Source of the DNA: an uncultured Microbacterium sp.
Lineage (GTDB): Bacteria; Actinomycetota; Actinomycetes; Actinomycetales; Microbacteriaceae
DNA: 64,000 nucleotides
Assembly (NCBI GenBank): GCA_913774845.1
Contig: CAJYJO010000003.1
Location: 112,969 to 176,968 of the forward strand
Direction of reading: 5' to 3'
Shown here: piece after piece, positions 1 through 7,920 of the stretch
Position numbering within the stretch: the stretch's first letter is position 1
How the letters are laid out: every line of letters starts with the position of its first letter
The notes under the pieces: generated by a model
Databases searched by the model: none
What the model was told of the DNA's origin: nothing
The model's input: only the letters and a program-made list of their open reading frames with translations
Made by a program: the position numbers and the translations under genes

Positions 1-579
1 TGCACCGGCAATGTATGCCGTTCACCGATGGCAGCGCAGATCTTGGCGACACGACTCGCCGGTCTGCAGGTTCGGGTCAGTAGCGCTGGAACATGGGCCC
101 GAAACGGGATGCCTATGACCTCCGACGCGGTCGCACTAGCAACGCGTCGGGGCGTCGCGCCGCCGATCGCCGCTGCTCACCGCGCTCAGCTTCTGACAGA
201 GTCACATCTGCGTGACGCGGACCTTCTGCTTGGCATGAGTCGCGAACACCGCAGGGCGATCGTCGAGCTCGCACCCTCAGCGACACGACGGACTTTCACC
301 CTGCGGGAATTTGCGCGTCTTTGCGCAGCCCTCACGGACGACGACATCCGGGCGGCGGGCAGCTCGAGTGAGGGGCCGCCTGATCCTGCGCTCCGCTTGC
401 AGCTCATGCTGAGTTTCATCGTCGCGCGGCGGGGACTCCATTCCGGCACCGTTGCTGGAATGAGTGACGATGTTGTTGACCCCTATGGCCGGCCGGCGGA
501 GATCTACGAACAGTCAGCACGTGAATCGGAACCTGGCCTGGAGGCCGTTGAGCGCATTGTGCGACTCGCGTTCGAATAA
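1..579 (+). CDS. Low-molecular-weight protein-tyrosine phosphatase (5' end cut off)
   Basis: The frame is open from base 1, so the gene begins outside the window. The first visible codons encode CTGNVCRSP, the Cys-x5-Arg phosphate loop of the LMW-PTP family (nucleophilic Cys at visible residue 1, Arg at 7). The family's general-acid Asp-Pro-Tyr motif is present as VVDPYGRP near visible residue 160. At least 192 residues are present, somewhat longer than the 150-160 usual for the family. In exopolysaccharide clusters such enzymes (Wzb type) dephosphorylate the C-terminal tyrosines of the partner BY-kinase, and such a kinase is the next gene. Internal ATGs, for example at base 28, would delete the catalytic loop and are not the start. 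Codon use is less GC-biased than in the rest of the window. The phosphatase role is well supported; the exact substrate is inferred from the neighbour. Confidence 0.9.
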   Translation, partial: CTGNVCRSPMAAQILATRLAGLQVRVSSAGTWARNGMPMTSDAVALATRRGVAPPIAAAHRAQLLTESHLRDADLLLGMSREHRRAIVELAPSATRRTFTLREFARLCAALTDDDIRAAGSSSEGPPDPALRLQLMLSFIVARRGLHSGTVAGMSDDVVDPYGRPAEIYEQSARESEPGLEAVERIVRLAFE

Positions 580-743
580 GCAGCACGGCGCTGCGCACGC
601 GAGCAGAAGACAACGTCTCGCTGATCCTGACCGTCGGGTCGTTGCTCCGCCCAAAGATCAGCGTCCTGCATTCTGTGTGTCAGACTGAGTGCGATTTCCC
701 GCACGCTGCGCCAACGGTCGGCAGCGACTCCTCGAGAGGCCCC

Positions 744-2237
744 ATGGAGCTCAGCGACTACATCCGTCTTCTTCGGAAGAACTGGCTCACCGTTTTGGGG
801 CTGACTCTCGTCGGCCTCGTCATAGCGACGATCTTCACGTTGACACGCACACCAACCTACGAGTCGTCGAGTACGGTTTTCGTTTCAACGCAAGGCGGCA
901 CGACCACGGCCGAACTGCAACAGGGCTCCACCTTTACGCAAGCGAGGATCAATACATACGTGGGCCTGGTCACCACGCCAGCTGTGCTCGATCCCGTCAT
1001 TGCGAGCCTGGGCCTCTCCACCACATCAGACGCACTGGCGAACAAGGTCAAGGCCTCAGCTGGCTTGAATTCCACACTCATACAGCTCTCCGTGACCGAC
1101 ACGAGTGCGCGGCGCGCAGCTGACGTCGCGAACGCTATCGCGTCCAGTTTGGCGACAGTCGTCCCCGAGCTCGAGCCAGCTGTTGATGGGGGCGCCAGCC
1201 CGGTTCGACTCAGTCGTGTGCGAGACGCTCAACCGGCGGCGCAGCCTTCCAGTCCGAACATCCCGCTCAACATCCTGGTCGGCGGGCTCGTCGGTCTGGC
1301 TATGGGCATCGGTGCCGCCGCACTTCGAACAAGCCTTGACACCCGTGTCCGGACTCCCCGCGACGCTGAGCAGATCACGAACGCCCCCGCTATAGGCGCC
1401 ATTGCGTATGACGCCAAGGCTAGGGAGCGGCCGCTAATTGTTCACGCCGATCCTTTAAGTCCTCGCGCCGAGTCCTTCCGTGCATTGCGAACGAACCTGC
1501 AGTTCCTCGACATGGGGGGACGATCAAGCTTCGTCGTCACCAGTTCGATCCCGAGCGAGGGCAAGTCGACAACAACCATCAACCTCGCTATTGCTCTCGC
1601 CGATGCAGGGAAGCGCGTGGCCCTCCTCGACACCGACCTCCGGAAGCCGAAGGTCGCTGAATACCTTGGTATCGAGGGCGGTGCAGGACTCACCGACGTG
1701 CTCATCAGCCGTGCGAGCGTCAACGACGTGATGCTGCCCTGGGGAGGCCGAAGCCTGTATGTCCTTCCTGCGGGCAAGGTTCCGCCGAACCCGAGCGAGC
1801 TCCTCGGATCGCGTCAGATGAGCGCGCTCCTCGAGATGCTGGAACGGGAGTTCGACGTCGTTCTGTGCGACGCACCGCCGCTTCTTCCAGTCACCGACGC
1901 GGCGGTCCTGTCGCGAGCGACAAGTGGTGCGCTGATGGTCGTGTCGGTGGCCAAGACCACCCGGCACCAGCTCTCCGGGGCGACCGAAGCGCTGAATACC
2001 GTGGGCGCGAAGCTCGCGGGTTTTGTCATGTCGATGGTCCCGACTCGCGGACCGGACTCGTACTACGCCGGCTACGGGTACGGATATGGGTACGGATATC
2101 AGCTGTCCCCGAAGGAGCAGCGGAAAGCTCAGAAGCGAAGCGGGCGTATAGACGAGGCGGCTGAGCCCGACCTGTCCCTCGACGATCTAGGCTTCGACCC
2201 CCGACGCGACGGCCGAGAGACCGGGCGCGAGGAGTAA
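744..2237 (+). CDS. Polysaccharide co-polymerase/tyrosine autokinase (Wzc/CpsD-type BY-kinase)
   Basis: A 497-residue fusion of an N-terminal Wzz chain-length domain (membrane segments near residues 16-36 and 170-195) and a C-terminal cytoplasmic BY-kinase. Walker A is SSIPSEGKST (about 267-275), followed by Walker A' ALLDTDLRKP and Walker B VVLCDAPPL (about 372-380). The tail carries the seven-tyrosine cluster YYAGYGYGYGYGYQ (about 439-452), the usual autophosphorylation site. The protein controls polymerisation and export of a surface polysaccharide and is normally reset by the phosphatase encoded just upstream. I chose the ATG at 744: GAGAGG precedes it and the protein then begins directly with the Wzz motif MELSDYIRLLRKNW. 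An upstream in-frame ATG at 642 would add 34 unlikely residues. The Gly-Tyr repeat is a simple-sequence tract that could change length. Confidence 0.92.
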   Translation: MELSDYIRLLRKNWLTVLGLTLVGLVIATIFTLTRTPTYESSSTVFVSTQGGTTTAELQQGSTFTQARINTYVGLVTTPAVLDPVIASLGLSTTSDALANKVKASAGLNSTLIQLSVTDTSARRAADVANAIASSLATVVPELEPAVDGGASPVRLSRVRDAQPAAQPSSPNIPLNILVGGLVGLAMGIGAAALRTSLDTRVRTPRDAEQITNAPAIGAIAYDAKARERPLIVHADPLSPRAESFRALRTNLQFLDMGGRSSFVVTSSIPSEGKSTTTINLAIALADAGKRVALLDTDLRKPKVAEYLGIEGGAGLTDVLISRASVNDVMLPWGGRSLYVLPAGKVPPNPSELLGSRQMSALLEMLEREFDVVLCDAPPLLPVTDAAVLSRATSGALMVVSVAKTTRHQLSGATEALNTVGAKLAGFVMSMVPTRGPDSYYAGYGYGYGYGYQLSPKEQRKAQKRSGRIDEAAEPDLSLDDLGFDPRRDGRETGREE

Positions 2238-2292
2238 TCAGCTCCGGCTGCGCCACGCTCGTTTTGGCCCCCCGTCGTCGGAAGGTCTCTGT

Positions 2293-4107
2293 TTGTCCAA
2301 GACATCCCCTTTCCCGATCGACCCGAGAATCGGTCGGGTCGCGCTCTGGGCGATGGCAACATTTCTCATCCTCGTTGTCGCAATAGCGGCGTGGGTGGGC
2401 GTCAGAGGCGCGCTCGCCTACAAGCACCTTTCCGCCCTGCAAGAGGTTGCGTCGACGCAGACACCGCAGCTGGTCTCCGATCCTGCAACCGCGGTAGCCG
2501 CCATCACTGAGCTTTCTGAAGATGCACGCGCGGCCCACGATCTCACGAGTGACCCGGTCTGGAAGCTTGCGGAATTGTCGCCCTGGCTCGGACCTCAACT
2601 GAATGCCTTGTCGACCATCTCAGCGTCGGCAAATGAATTGCTGACGGGGAGCGTGCTCCCGCTGGCGGCTGCAGCGCAAGGCACATCGCTCGACGCGCTC
2701 AAACCCGTCGACGGTCGACTCGACACAGCGGCGATTGCATCGCTCGCTGCCCCGGCTGCAACCGCCGCCGAGAATGCCCGGCAAGCAGTCACCGCGATCG
2801 ACGGCATCAACCCGACCCCGCTGGTCGGCGCCGCGCAAAGGGGTGTCGAGCGCGTCGACAAAGTCTTCTCCCAAACGGCGGACGGTCTCGATGCCTTGTC
2901 CCGAGCGACGCAACTCCTGCCGGGCATGCTGGGAAGCGACGGTCCGCGCAGCTACCTCCTGCTCGTACAGAACAATGCTGAAGCGCGATCGCTCGGCGGA
3001 ATTGCGGGTACAGCAGTAGTCATCCGCACGGACGGCGGCAGGATCTCGCTGGACGAGACGCGTTCGGGAACGTCGATCTCCCAGGCTCTGCGCTCACCCG
3101 TCGCAGACGTCGGCTCCGACGTCAGCGCGCTGTACGGCAATGGACCTGCGCGCTTCTTCCAGAACGTCACCCAGGTTCCCGACTTCTCCGTCGGCGCACC
3201 ATTCGCGCGACAAATGTGGCAGGAAGTCACGGGCGTAGCCGTTGACGGCGTGATCACCATCGACCCCGTTGTTCTGTCATATCTCCTGAAGGCGACCGGC
3301 CCTGTCACCCTTCAGGACGGGACCGTTCTGACCACAGACGATGCGGCTTCCGTGCTTCTGAACGGCGTGTACAAGAAGTACCCGAAGCCCGACGTGCAGG
3401 ACGCGTTCTTCGCGCAAGCGGCATCCACCATCTTCAGCACCTTTTTGAATGGTGGGGGGTCGACCCCGGCAATCGTGTCCGCCCTGTCGCGGGCGGCAGA
3501 AGAACGGCGCATCCTCGTGTGGAGTGCCGATGAGGACGAAGAAGCGACTCTGGCCGGAACCACCTTCGCAGGTGCTCTGCCGATTACGGACAGCCACACC
3601 GCTCGCTTCGGCGTCTATCTCAGCGAATCCGGTGGATCGAAAATGACCTTCTACGTCAAACCCACCGTCGTACTCGATTGGGGCAGGTGCCAAACGGACG
3701 GTGCGACCTCGTCTCGTGAGATCACCCTTTCGGTTTCGCTCACGAGCGATGCGCCCTTGGACGCCGCGACGACTCTGCCGACCTATCTGACGGCCAACGG
3801 TGCCTTCGGCGTCGCCCCCGGCAACGCGGCGACCACCGGCCATGTGTTCCTCCCGGAAGGCTGGGAGCTCGTCAGCGCAACCCAATCGACCGGGGGCAGT
3901 TTCGCCGAAACAAACGCCTTCGGACGGCAGGTGCTGAGCTTTGATTCAAACCTCGCCCCGCAGACCTCGTTCACGGCGAACCTCACTGTGCGCGCCACCT
4001 CATCTGCGGATGAGGCCGAGGCGTGGGTCACCCCGACGGCAGACTCCAGCATCTCCCCCGTCGTCGCCGCCACCTGCAAACCCACCGGCGTCGCGACCCT
4101 GGAGTAG
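2293..4107 (+). CDS. DUF4012 domain-containing exopolysaccharide-cluster protein
   Basis: 604 residues. One N-terminal membrane segment (about residues 19-40, ALWAMATFLILVVAIAAWVGV region) is followed by a long extracytoplasmic part, so the protein is membrane-anchored and mostly outside. It matches what I know of the DUF4012 family, found in actinobacterial exopolysaccharide clusters and of unknown biochemical function. The start is TTG, chosen because GGAAGG sits 7 nt upstream (2280-2285) and the membrane segment follows at once. It lies 55 bp after the tyrosine autokinase on the same strand and is probably co-transcribed, so a role in capsule assembly or attachment is likely. It may bridge polymer and membrane, but no catalytic motif is visible. 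Family assignment is good; function is unknown. Confidence 0.82.
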   Translation: MSKTSPFPIDPRIGRVALWAMATFLILVVAIAAWVGVRGALAYKHLSALQEVASTQTPQLVSDPATAVAAITELSEDARAAHDLTSDPVWKLAELSPWLGPQLNALSTISASANELLTGSVLPLAAAAQGTSLDALKPVDGRLDTAAIASLAAPAATAAENARQAVTAIDGINPTPLVGAAQRGVERVDKVFSQTADGLDALSRATQLLPGMLGSDGPRSYLLLVQNNAEARSLGGIAGTAVVIRTDGGRISLDETRSGTSISQALRSPVADVGSDVSALYGNGPARFFQNVTQVPDFSVGAPFARQMWQEVTGVAVDGVITIDPVVLSYLLKATGPVTLQDGTVLTTDDAASVLLNGVYKKYPKPDVQDAFFAQAASTIFSTFLNGGGSTPAIVSALSRAAEERRILVWSADEDEEATLAGTTFAGALPITDSHTARFGVYLSESGGSKMTFYVKPTVVLDWGRCQTDGATSSREITLSVSLTSDAPLDAATTLPTYLTANGAFGVAPGNAATTGHVFLPEGWELVSATQSTGGSFAETNAFGRQVLSFDSNLAPQTSFTANLTVRATSSADEAEAWVTPTADSSISPVVAATCKPTGVATLE

Positions 4108-4153
4108 CTGATTTTCTACGTCTTTTCGGCGGTCGTTTACGCGACGCACGAAA

Positions 4154-4163
4154 TTTACGTAAA
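4154..4163. promoter_or_regulatory. 10-bp palindrome TTTACGTAAA upstream of the LPXTG gene
   Basis: A perfect palindrome in an unusually AT-rich stretch, 15 bp upstream of a plausible -35 box. Its position suggests a protein-binding site controlling the LPXTG gene, but no regulator can be named. It could be a chance palindrome. Confidence 0.3.
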
Positions 4164-4177
4164 GGAAACCGTCTCAG

Positions 4178-4206
4178 TTTGCTTCCGGCATCCGCCTAGG
4201 TAATAC
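4178..4206 (+). promoter_or_regulatory. Candidate promoter of the LPXTG protein gene
   Basis: TTTGCT (4178-4183), a 17-bp spacer and TAATAC (4201-4206) form a reasonable -35/-10 pair. Transcription would start near 4213 and leave a leader of about 115 nt before the ATG at 4330. The 222-bp gap after the DUF4012 gene holds no open frame and supports a separate transcription unit. Confidence 0.45.
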
Positions 4207-4329
4207 TCGGGAAAGTCTTTTACCACGACTCGCCGCTTCATTGTTGTCCACCCCCTTGCGTTACCACCGGATAGCAGGCACGAGCGGACCACCAACACAC
4301 CGGTAGCCCGGATTCGAAAGCAGGCAATC

Positions 4330-4911
4330 ATGAAGCTCACCCTCAAGAAGACGGCGGCTGCCACGGCCCTCGCCGGCGCGCTGCTCCTCGCCGCGCCCGT
4401 CGCCGCCCACGCCCAGTACGCCACTCCCGGCCCCAACACGGTCGTCCAGGAGATCACCGAAGACGGTCCGGCCGCTACCGGCGGTTTCGCCGCCGGCACC
4501 TCGGTCGTATTCACCCTCTCGGGTGTCGGTGTGACCGGCGCCAACATCGCTACGGCCGGCGCGCGCGTCACCTCGGCCTCGGTCACCAAGACCGCCGACG
4601 CCTCCGGGAGCGCCACCGTGAACATCACGCTCCCCGAGCCCCAGGTGGGTACCTACCTGCTCGCGGCGACCGGCACCCGCGCCGACGGCAGCGTCGGCAC
4701 CGACACCACGGTCGTCGGCAGCGGCAGCGGCAGCGGCAGCGGCTCGAGCGGCAGCACCAACGCCAGTGGCAGCAACGCCCTCCCCGCCACGGGTATGGAC
4801 GCCAACTCGCTCCTCGGCTTCTGGGTCGGCGGTGGCGCTCTCGTGCTCGCCGGCGCGACGGTCGCCGTGGCCACCACGGTTCGCCGCAACCGCCAGAGCA
4901 CCAAGGCCTGA
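4330..4911 (+). CDS. Small LPXTG-anchored cell-surface protein
   Basis: 193 residues. A Sec signal peptide (charged MKLTLKK, hydrophobic core, cleavage expected after the VAAHA at 24-28) leads a small Thr/Ala/Gly-rich domain (about 29-125). A Ser-Gly linker (about 130-150) then precedes the sorting signal LPATG at 151-155, a hydrophobic span and the basic tail RRNRQSTKA. The protein should be cut by a sortase between Thr and Gly and attached to peptidoglycan. No sortase gene lies in the window. The central domain resembles small adhesin-like domains but I do not recognise a named family. The gene has its own promoter candidate and a strong terminator immediately downstream, so it is a monocistronic unit after the exopolysaccharide genes. 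Confidence 0.85.
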   Translation: MKLTLKKTAAATALAGALLLAAPVAAHAQYATPGPNTVVQEITEDGPAATGGFAAGTSVVFTLSGVGVTGANIATAGARVTSASVTKTADASGSATVNITLPEPQVGTYLLAATGTRADGSVGTDTTVVGSGSGSGSGSSGSTNASGSNALPATGMDANSLLGFWVGGGALVLAGATVAVATTVRRNRQSTKA

Positions 4912-4926
4912 CGCACCCGCGTCTCG

Positions 4927-4964
4927 AAAGAGGCGCCGTCGACTCCGGTCGACGGCGCCTCTTT
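4927..4964 (+). terminator. Intrinsic terminator of the LPXTG gene
   Basis: A perfect 17-bp stem with a 4-nt loop (TCCG), starting 15 bp after the stop codon. The stem begins AAAGAGGCGCC and ends GGCGCCTCTTT, so it supplies its own T-rich 3' side. This is the clearest terminator in the window. Confidence 0.9.
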
Positions 4965-5042
4965 CCGTTTCGCGGCGGCGGGTGCCGGCATCCACTCGTC
5001 AACCCTCCCCCGCGCTGCATTCCTCGCCGGTTCACTCGAAGA

Positions 5043-5531
5043 ATGCACACGACCACCACCGCGCCGCTCGACAATGACGGACGCGACGGCGAGAACCCGC
5101 CCGTCCTTCCTTTCACGCACATGTGGACCGGGCTCGACGGAAAGAGCCGGCTCGACGAATCCGTGATGCGCGGCTTCGGGCTGCAGAGCGTCGGCGGGGG
5201 CGCCGACCCGCAGTGGATGCGACCATTTCCAGGTGAGGTCACCGCGGTGATGTTCGCGGCGTTGCCGGTCGGGTGGGTGGGACAGTGGCATCCCTCTCCC
5301 CACCCGCAGTGGGTGATTCCGCTGCGCGGGCGGTGGTTCCTCGAGACGCAGGACGGATCGCGCGTCGAGATGGGGCCGGGCGACATCCACTTCGGGCAAG
5401 ACACCGAGACCGCCGAGATCGACGGCCGCGAGGGCCACCTCTCCGGAACCATCGGCGGCGAACCTTGCCTGCAAGTGCTCATCCAGTTCGCGGACTCGCC
5501 CGCCGCACCCACACCTCACCCCTTCGGGTGA
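5043..5531 (+). CDS. Cupin-domain protein
   Basis: 162 residues with a single cupin barrel. The stretch around QWHPSPHPQWVIPLRGRWFLE and the turn VEMGPGDIHFGQD correspond to the two conserved cupin motifs: metal-ligand histidines in the first, and the Pro-Gly-Asp turn followed by a His in the second. Cupins of this size are metal-dependent enzymes or sugar/ligand binders; the substrate cannot be read from sequence. It is followed at 50 bp by an SMP-30 lactonase-like gene on the same strand, which suggests a shared role in sugar or small-acid metabolism. No signal peptide is present, so it is cytoplasmic. Family confident, function unknown. Confidence 0.75.
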   Translation: MHTTTTAPLDNDGRDGENPPVLPFTHMWTGLDGKSRLDESVMRGFGLQSVGGGADPQWMRPFPGEVTAVMFAALPVGWVGQWHPSPHPQWVIPLRGRWFLETQDGSRVEMGPGDIHFGQDTETAEIDGREGHLSGTIGGEPCLQVLIQFADSPAAPTPHPFG

Positions 5532-5580
5532 GCGCGTCAACCCGGCTCGGCGTTCCTCGCGCAGCCGATTGACTGGACGC

Positions 5581-6513
5581 ATGCCCCACGACCCCGCGCG
5601 CATTCCCCTCGACGGACAGATCCTGCAGGGACCCCACTCCCCCGAGCCGGTCGACGTCGCTCCGCCACGCCGGTGGGACGACCGCCTCGGCCAGGTGCTG
5701 CCCGCGTCGTCGCGCCTGCTGTCGCTCTACGCCGACGCCACGTGGGCCGAGGGTCCCGTGTGGTGGCCCGCCGCGAGCTCCCTCGTCTTCAGCGACGTCA
5801 TCGGCCGGCGCACCCTCGCCTGGCGCGAGGACGGCAGCATCGTCACCGTGCGCGACCGCTCCGACTTCGCCAACGGCAACGCGATGGATGCCGAGGGCCG
5901 CCTCGTGCAGTGCGAGCACGGCCGCCGCGGCATCAGCCGCACCGACGAGAACGGCACCGAGCTGCTCGTCGACAGGTTCGAGGGCGAACCCCTCAACTCC
6001 CCCAACGACCTCGTCGTGGCCTCCGACGGGGCCATCTGGTTCACCGACCCCACCTACGGCATCTCCGACCCGCGCGAGGGCTACCCCGCCGACCCCGCCC
6101 TCCCCCACCACAGCGTCTACCGCTGGCGCGAGGACGAGGGCCTGCGGCGCATGATCGACCTCGACCAGCCCAACGGCCTCGCCTTCAGCCGCGACGAAGG
6201 CATCCTTTACGTCGCCGAATCGAACGCGGATGGGCTCCCCCGCGTCGTCGCGTGCACCTGGGACGGCGAGAACCTCGGCGCCCCCACCTTCTTCACGGGA
6301 GTGGATGCCGGCATCCCCGACGGCTTCGCCGTCGACAGCCGCGGGTGGCTCTGGATCTCGAGCGAAGCCGGCGTCGTCATCGTCGACGAGACCGGGGCGC
6401 GCCTCGGCGTCATCCCCACCCCGCACGTGGTGAGCAACTGCACCTTCGACACCGACGAGAAGCGCCTCTTCATCACCGGCGACAGCGACCTGTGGATGGT
6501 GGAGCTCGCGTGA
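5581..6513 (+). CDS. SMP-30/gluconolactonase-family beta-propeller hydrolase
   Basis: 310 residues. Recognisable family motifs run in order: ATWAEGPVWWP with the first metal-binding Glu, NGNAMDAEGRLVQCEHG, NSPNDLVVASDGAIWFTDP with the conserved Asn-Asp pair, NGLAFSRDE, and PDGFAVDSRGWLWIS with the late Asp. These supply the divalent-metal centre of lactonases such as gluconolactonase and SMP-30. Likely reaction: hydrolysis of a sugar lactone in the cytoplasm, exact substrate unknown. I chose the ATG at 5581; an in-frame TTG at 5569 would add four residues, but TTGACT lies 6 nt before the ATG, resembling the leaderless promoters seen elsewhere here. The stop codon overlaps the next start (GTGA), so the next gene is translationally coupled. 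Confidence 0.85.
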   Translation: MPHDPARIPLDGQILQGPHSPEPVDVAPPRRWDDRLGQVLPASSRLLSLYADATWAEGPVWWPAASSLVFSDVIGRRTLAWREDGSIVTVRDRSDFANGNAMDAEGRLVQCEHGRRGISRTDENGTELLVDRFEGEPLNSPNDLVVASDGAIWFTDPTYGISDPREGYPADPALPHHSVYRWREDEGLRRMIDLDQPNGLAFSRDEGILYVAESNADGLPRVVACTWDGENLGAPTFFTGVDAGIPDGFAVDSRGWLWISSEAGVVIVDETGARLGVIPTPHVVSNCTFDTDEKRLFITGDSDLWMVELA

Positions 6514-7151
6514 GCGACGTCGAGATGGCGCGCATCCCCGCGGGACGCGTGCTGCGCGGCGACCAGCGCGGCACCGAGCGCCGCGAGATCGTCGTCGACG
6601 CGTTTCAGATCGCCGTGTACCCCATCACGCAGGAGCAGCTCGCCGAGCTGCTCGGCATCCCGGGAACGCACCCGCGACGCCCGGCGACGCACCTGAGCTG
6701 GCTCCGCGCCATCCGCCTGTGCAACGCGCTGAGTGAATGGGAGGGCCTCGACCCGGTCTACTCCTTCGACGGAGAGGTCGTCGACGGGGATGCCGACGCC
6801 GACGGGTTCCGCCTCCCCACCGAGGACGAATGGGAGTACGCCTGCCGCGCCGGCTCGGTGAACGCCGCCTACGGCCCCGTGCGGGAGGTCGCGTGGACCG
6901 CGGCCGACGGCGTCGGTCACCCCTCCGACGTGGGGGCCCGGATGCCGAACCTGCACGGGCTCTTCGACACGCTCGGCAACGTGTGGGAATGGTGCTTCGA
7001 CCCTTATGACCCCGAAGGCGAGAGCGACGCGCGGGTGTTCCGCGGCGGCGGGTGGTCGGACGCGCCGGCCCAGGTGCGCGCGGCGGCGCGACGCGGTGGG
7101 CGGCCGCGGGACGCGTTCGACGATGTCGGGGTGCGCGTGGCGCGGGGGTGA
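6510..7151 (+). CDS. Sulfatase-modifying-factor (FGE/SUMF1)-fold protein
   Basis: 213 residues starting at a GTG that overlaps the previous stop. FGE-fold hallmarks are visible: PITQEQLAELLG early, FRLPTEDEWEYACRAG in the middle, NLHGLFDTLGNVWEWCFD and RVFRGGGWSD near the end. True formylglycine-generating enzymes carry a Cys pair just after the RGG motif; here that region reads RGGGWSDAPAQVRAAARRGG, without cysteines, so copper-dependent formylglycine formation is unlikely. Relatives lacking the pair serve other roles, for example as EgtB- or PvdO-like or carbohydrate-binding modules. Coupling to the SMP-30-like gene suggests the two act together. Fold confident; activity unknown. Confidence 0.8.
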   Translation: MSDVEMARIPAGRVLRGDQRGTERREIVVDAFQIAVYPITQEQLAELLGIPGTHPRRPATHLSWLRAIRLCNALSEWEGLDPVYSFDGEVVDGDADADGFRLPTEDEWEYACRAGSVNAAYGPVREVAWTAADGVGHPSDVGARMPNLHGLFDTLGNVWEWCFDPYDPEGESDARVFRGGGWSDAPAQVRAAARRGGRPRDAFDDVGVRVARG

Positions 7152-7167
7152 GGCACGGGGGTTGTTG

Positions 7168-7408
7168 CGGTGGCTTCGACAGGCTCAGCCACCTGGGTTG
7201 GGGGCTCAGCCGCCTTGGGTGGGGGCTCGGCCACCGGGGGTGGGGGCTCAGCCGCCTTGGGGTGGGGGCTCAGCCGCCTTGGGGCGGGGGCTCGAGGGCT
7301 GTGGGGCCGGTGGCGTCGACAGGCTCAGCCACCTCGGTTGGGGGCTCCGCCAGCTCGGTTGGAGGCTCCGCCGCCTTGGGTGGGGGCTCGGCCACCGGGG
7401 GCGGGGTC
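7168..7408. repeat. Tandem/dispersed repeat patch between the FGE-like and MarR genes
   Basis: About 240 bp composed of roughly nine imperfect units of about 21 bp around the core GGGGGCTCAGCCGCCTTGGG, with variants GGCTCGGCCACC and GGCTCCGCC. Two units are led by a longer motif, TCGACAGGCTCAGCCACC (near 7177 and 7316), so the patch reads as two higher-order copies about 139 bp apart. All three forward frames are open through it by composition only; I regard none as coding. It fills the space between two genes whose 3' ends converge. Confidence 0.85.
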
Positions 7409-7886
7409 AGTCGGTGGTGGTGATCGACTCGGTGAGCTGGTCGAGGAAGTCGACGATCGTCTCGAGCTGCGCGTCGTCGAAACCGGCGGCGACCTGACGC
7501 ATCGCGGCGAGGTGCACGCCGAAATGCCGGAAGAACTCACGACGCGACTTGTCGGTCAGCACCACGACGCGCGCACGCCCGTCGGAAGGGTGCGGGCGGC
7601 GCTCGAGATGACCGGACTTCTCGAGCCGATCGATGAGCTTCGTGGTCGACGCGGTCGAGATGCGCAGATGCGTCGCGACATCGTGCGGACTGACCATCTG
7701 CCCGCGGTGCTCGCGGATGGTCAACATGCGCAGCGTCGCGAGGTCGCTGGCGTTCATGTCCATGTCGCCCTTCATGCCGCTGTTCATGCGGTCGAGGGCG
7801 TCGCCGAGGGTCTGAACCGACCGCAGAGTGTCGGTCACGGCCGTTCTTTTATCAGAGGTCGACACCACTTCTGCCACAGTGGACAC
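7407..7886 (-). CDS. MarR-family regulator, probable carotenoid-operon repressor (CrtR-like)
   Basis: 159 residues with a winged-helix MarR core: the recognition region MVSPHDVATHLRISTASTTKLIDRLEKSGHLERRPHPSDGRARVVVLT (about 67-115), followed by dimerisation helices. It is divergent from the carotenoid operon, 63 bp from idi. This mirrors CrtR of Corynebacterium glutamicum, a MarR repressor of crtE that responds to geranylgeranyl diphosphate; that analogy is inference. A GTG at 7886 is used here, but GGAAAGGGG lies too close to it, and the GTG at 7877 has better spacing. The first codons overlap the -35 box of the idi promoter, so regulator and operon promoters are interlocked. Confidence 0.85.
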   Translation of the reverse strand: MSTVAEVVSTSDKRTAVTDTLRSVQTLGDALDRMNSGMKGDMDMNASDLATLRMLTIREHRGQMVSPHDVATHLRISTASTTKLIDRLEKSGHLERRPHPSDGRARVVVLTDKSRREFFRHFGVHLAAMRQVAAGFDDAQLETIVDFLDQLTESITTTD

Positions 7887-7908
7887 CCCCTTTCCGCGTC
7901 GGTATAGT
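7880..7908 (+). promoter_or_regulatory. Promoter of the carotenoid operon
   Basis: TGGACA (7880-7885), a 17-bp spacer and TATAGT (7903-7908): five of six matches to each sigma-70 hexamer, the best promoter in the window. Transcription should start near 7915, leaving a leader of about 35 nt before idi. Confidence 0.75.
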
Positions 7909-7920
7909 CGGGCTCACATC

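Noticed and set aside
4290-4329. tRNA-like sequence (GGATTCGAAA)
   Set aside because: No acceptor or anticodon stem can be drawn around it. No tRNA was found anywhere in the window.
5569-5580. TTG start four codons upstream for the SMP-30 gene
   Set aside because: No ribosome-binding site. The ATG at 5581 has a TTGACT box at leaderless spacing.
7006-7907. Gly/Trp-rich frames through the 7.2-7.4 kb repeat patch
   Set aside because: Open in several frames at once because of the repeat composition, and antisense to the MarR gene. No start signals.
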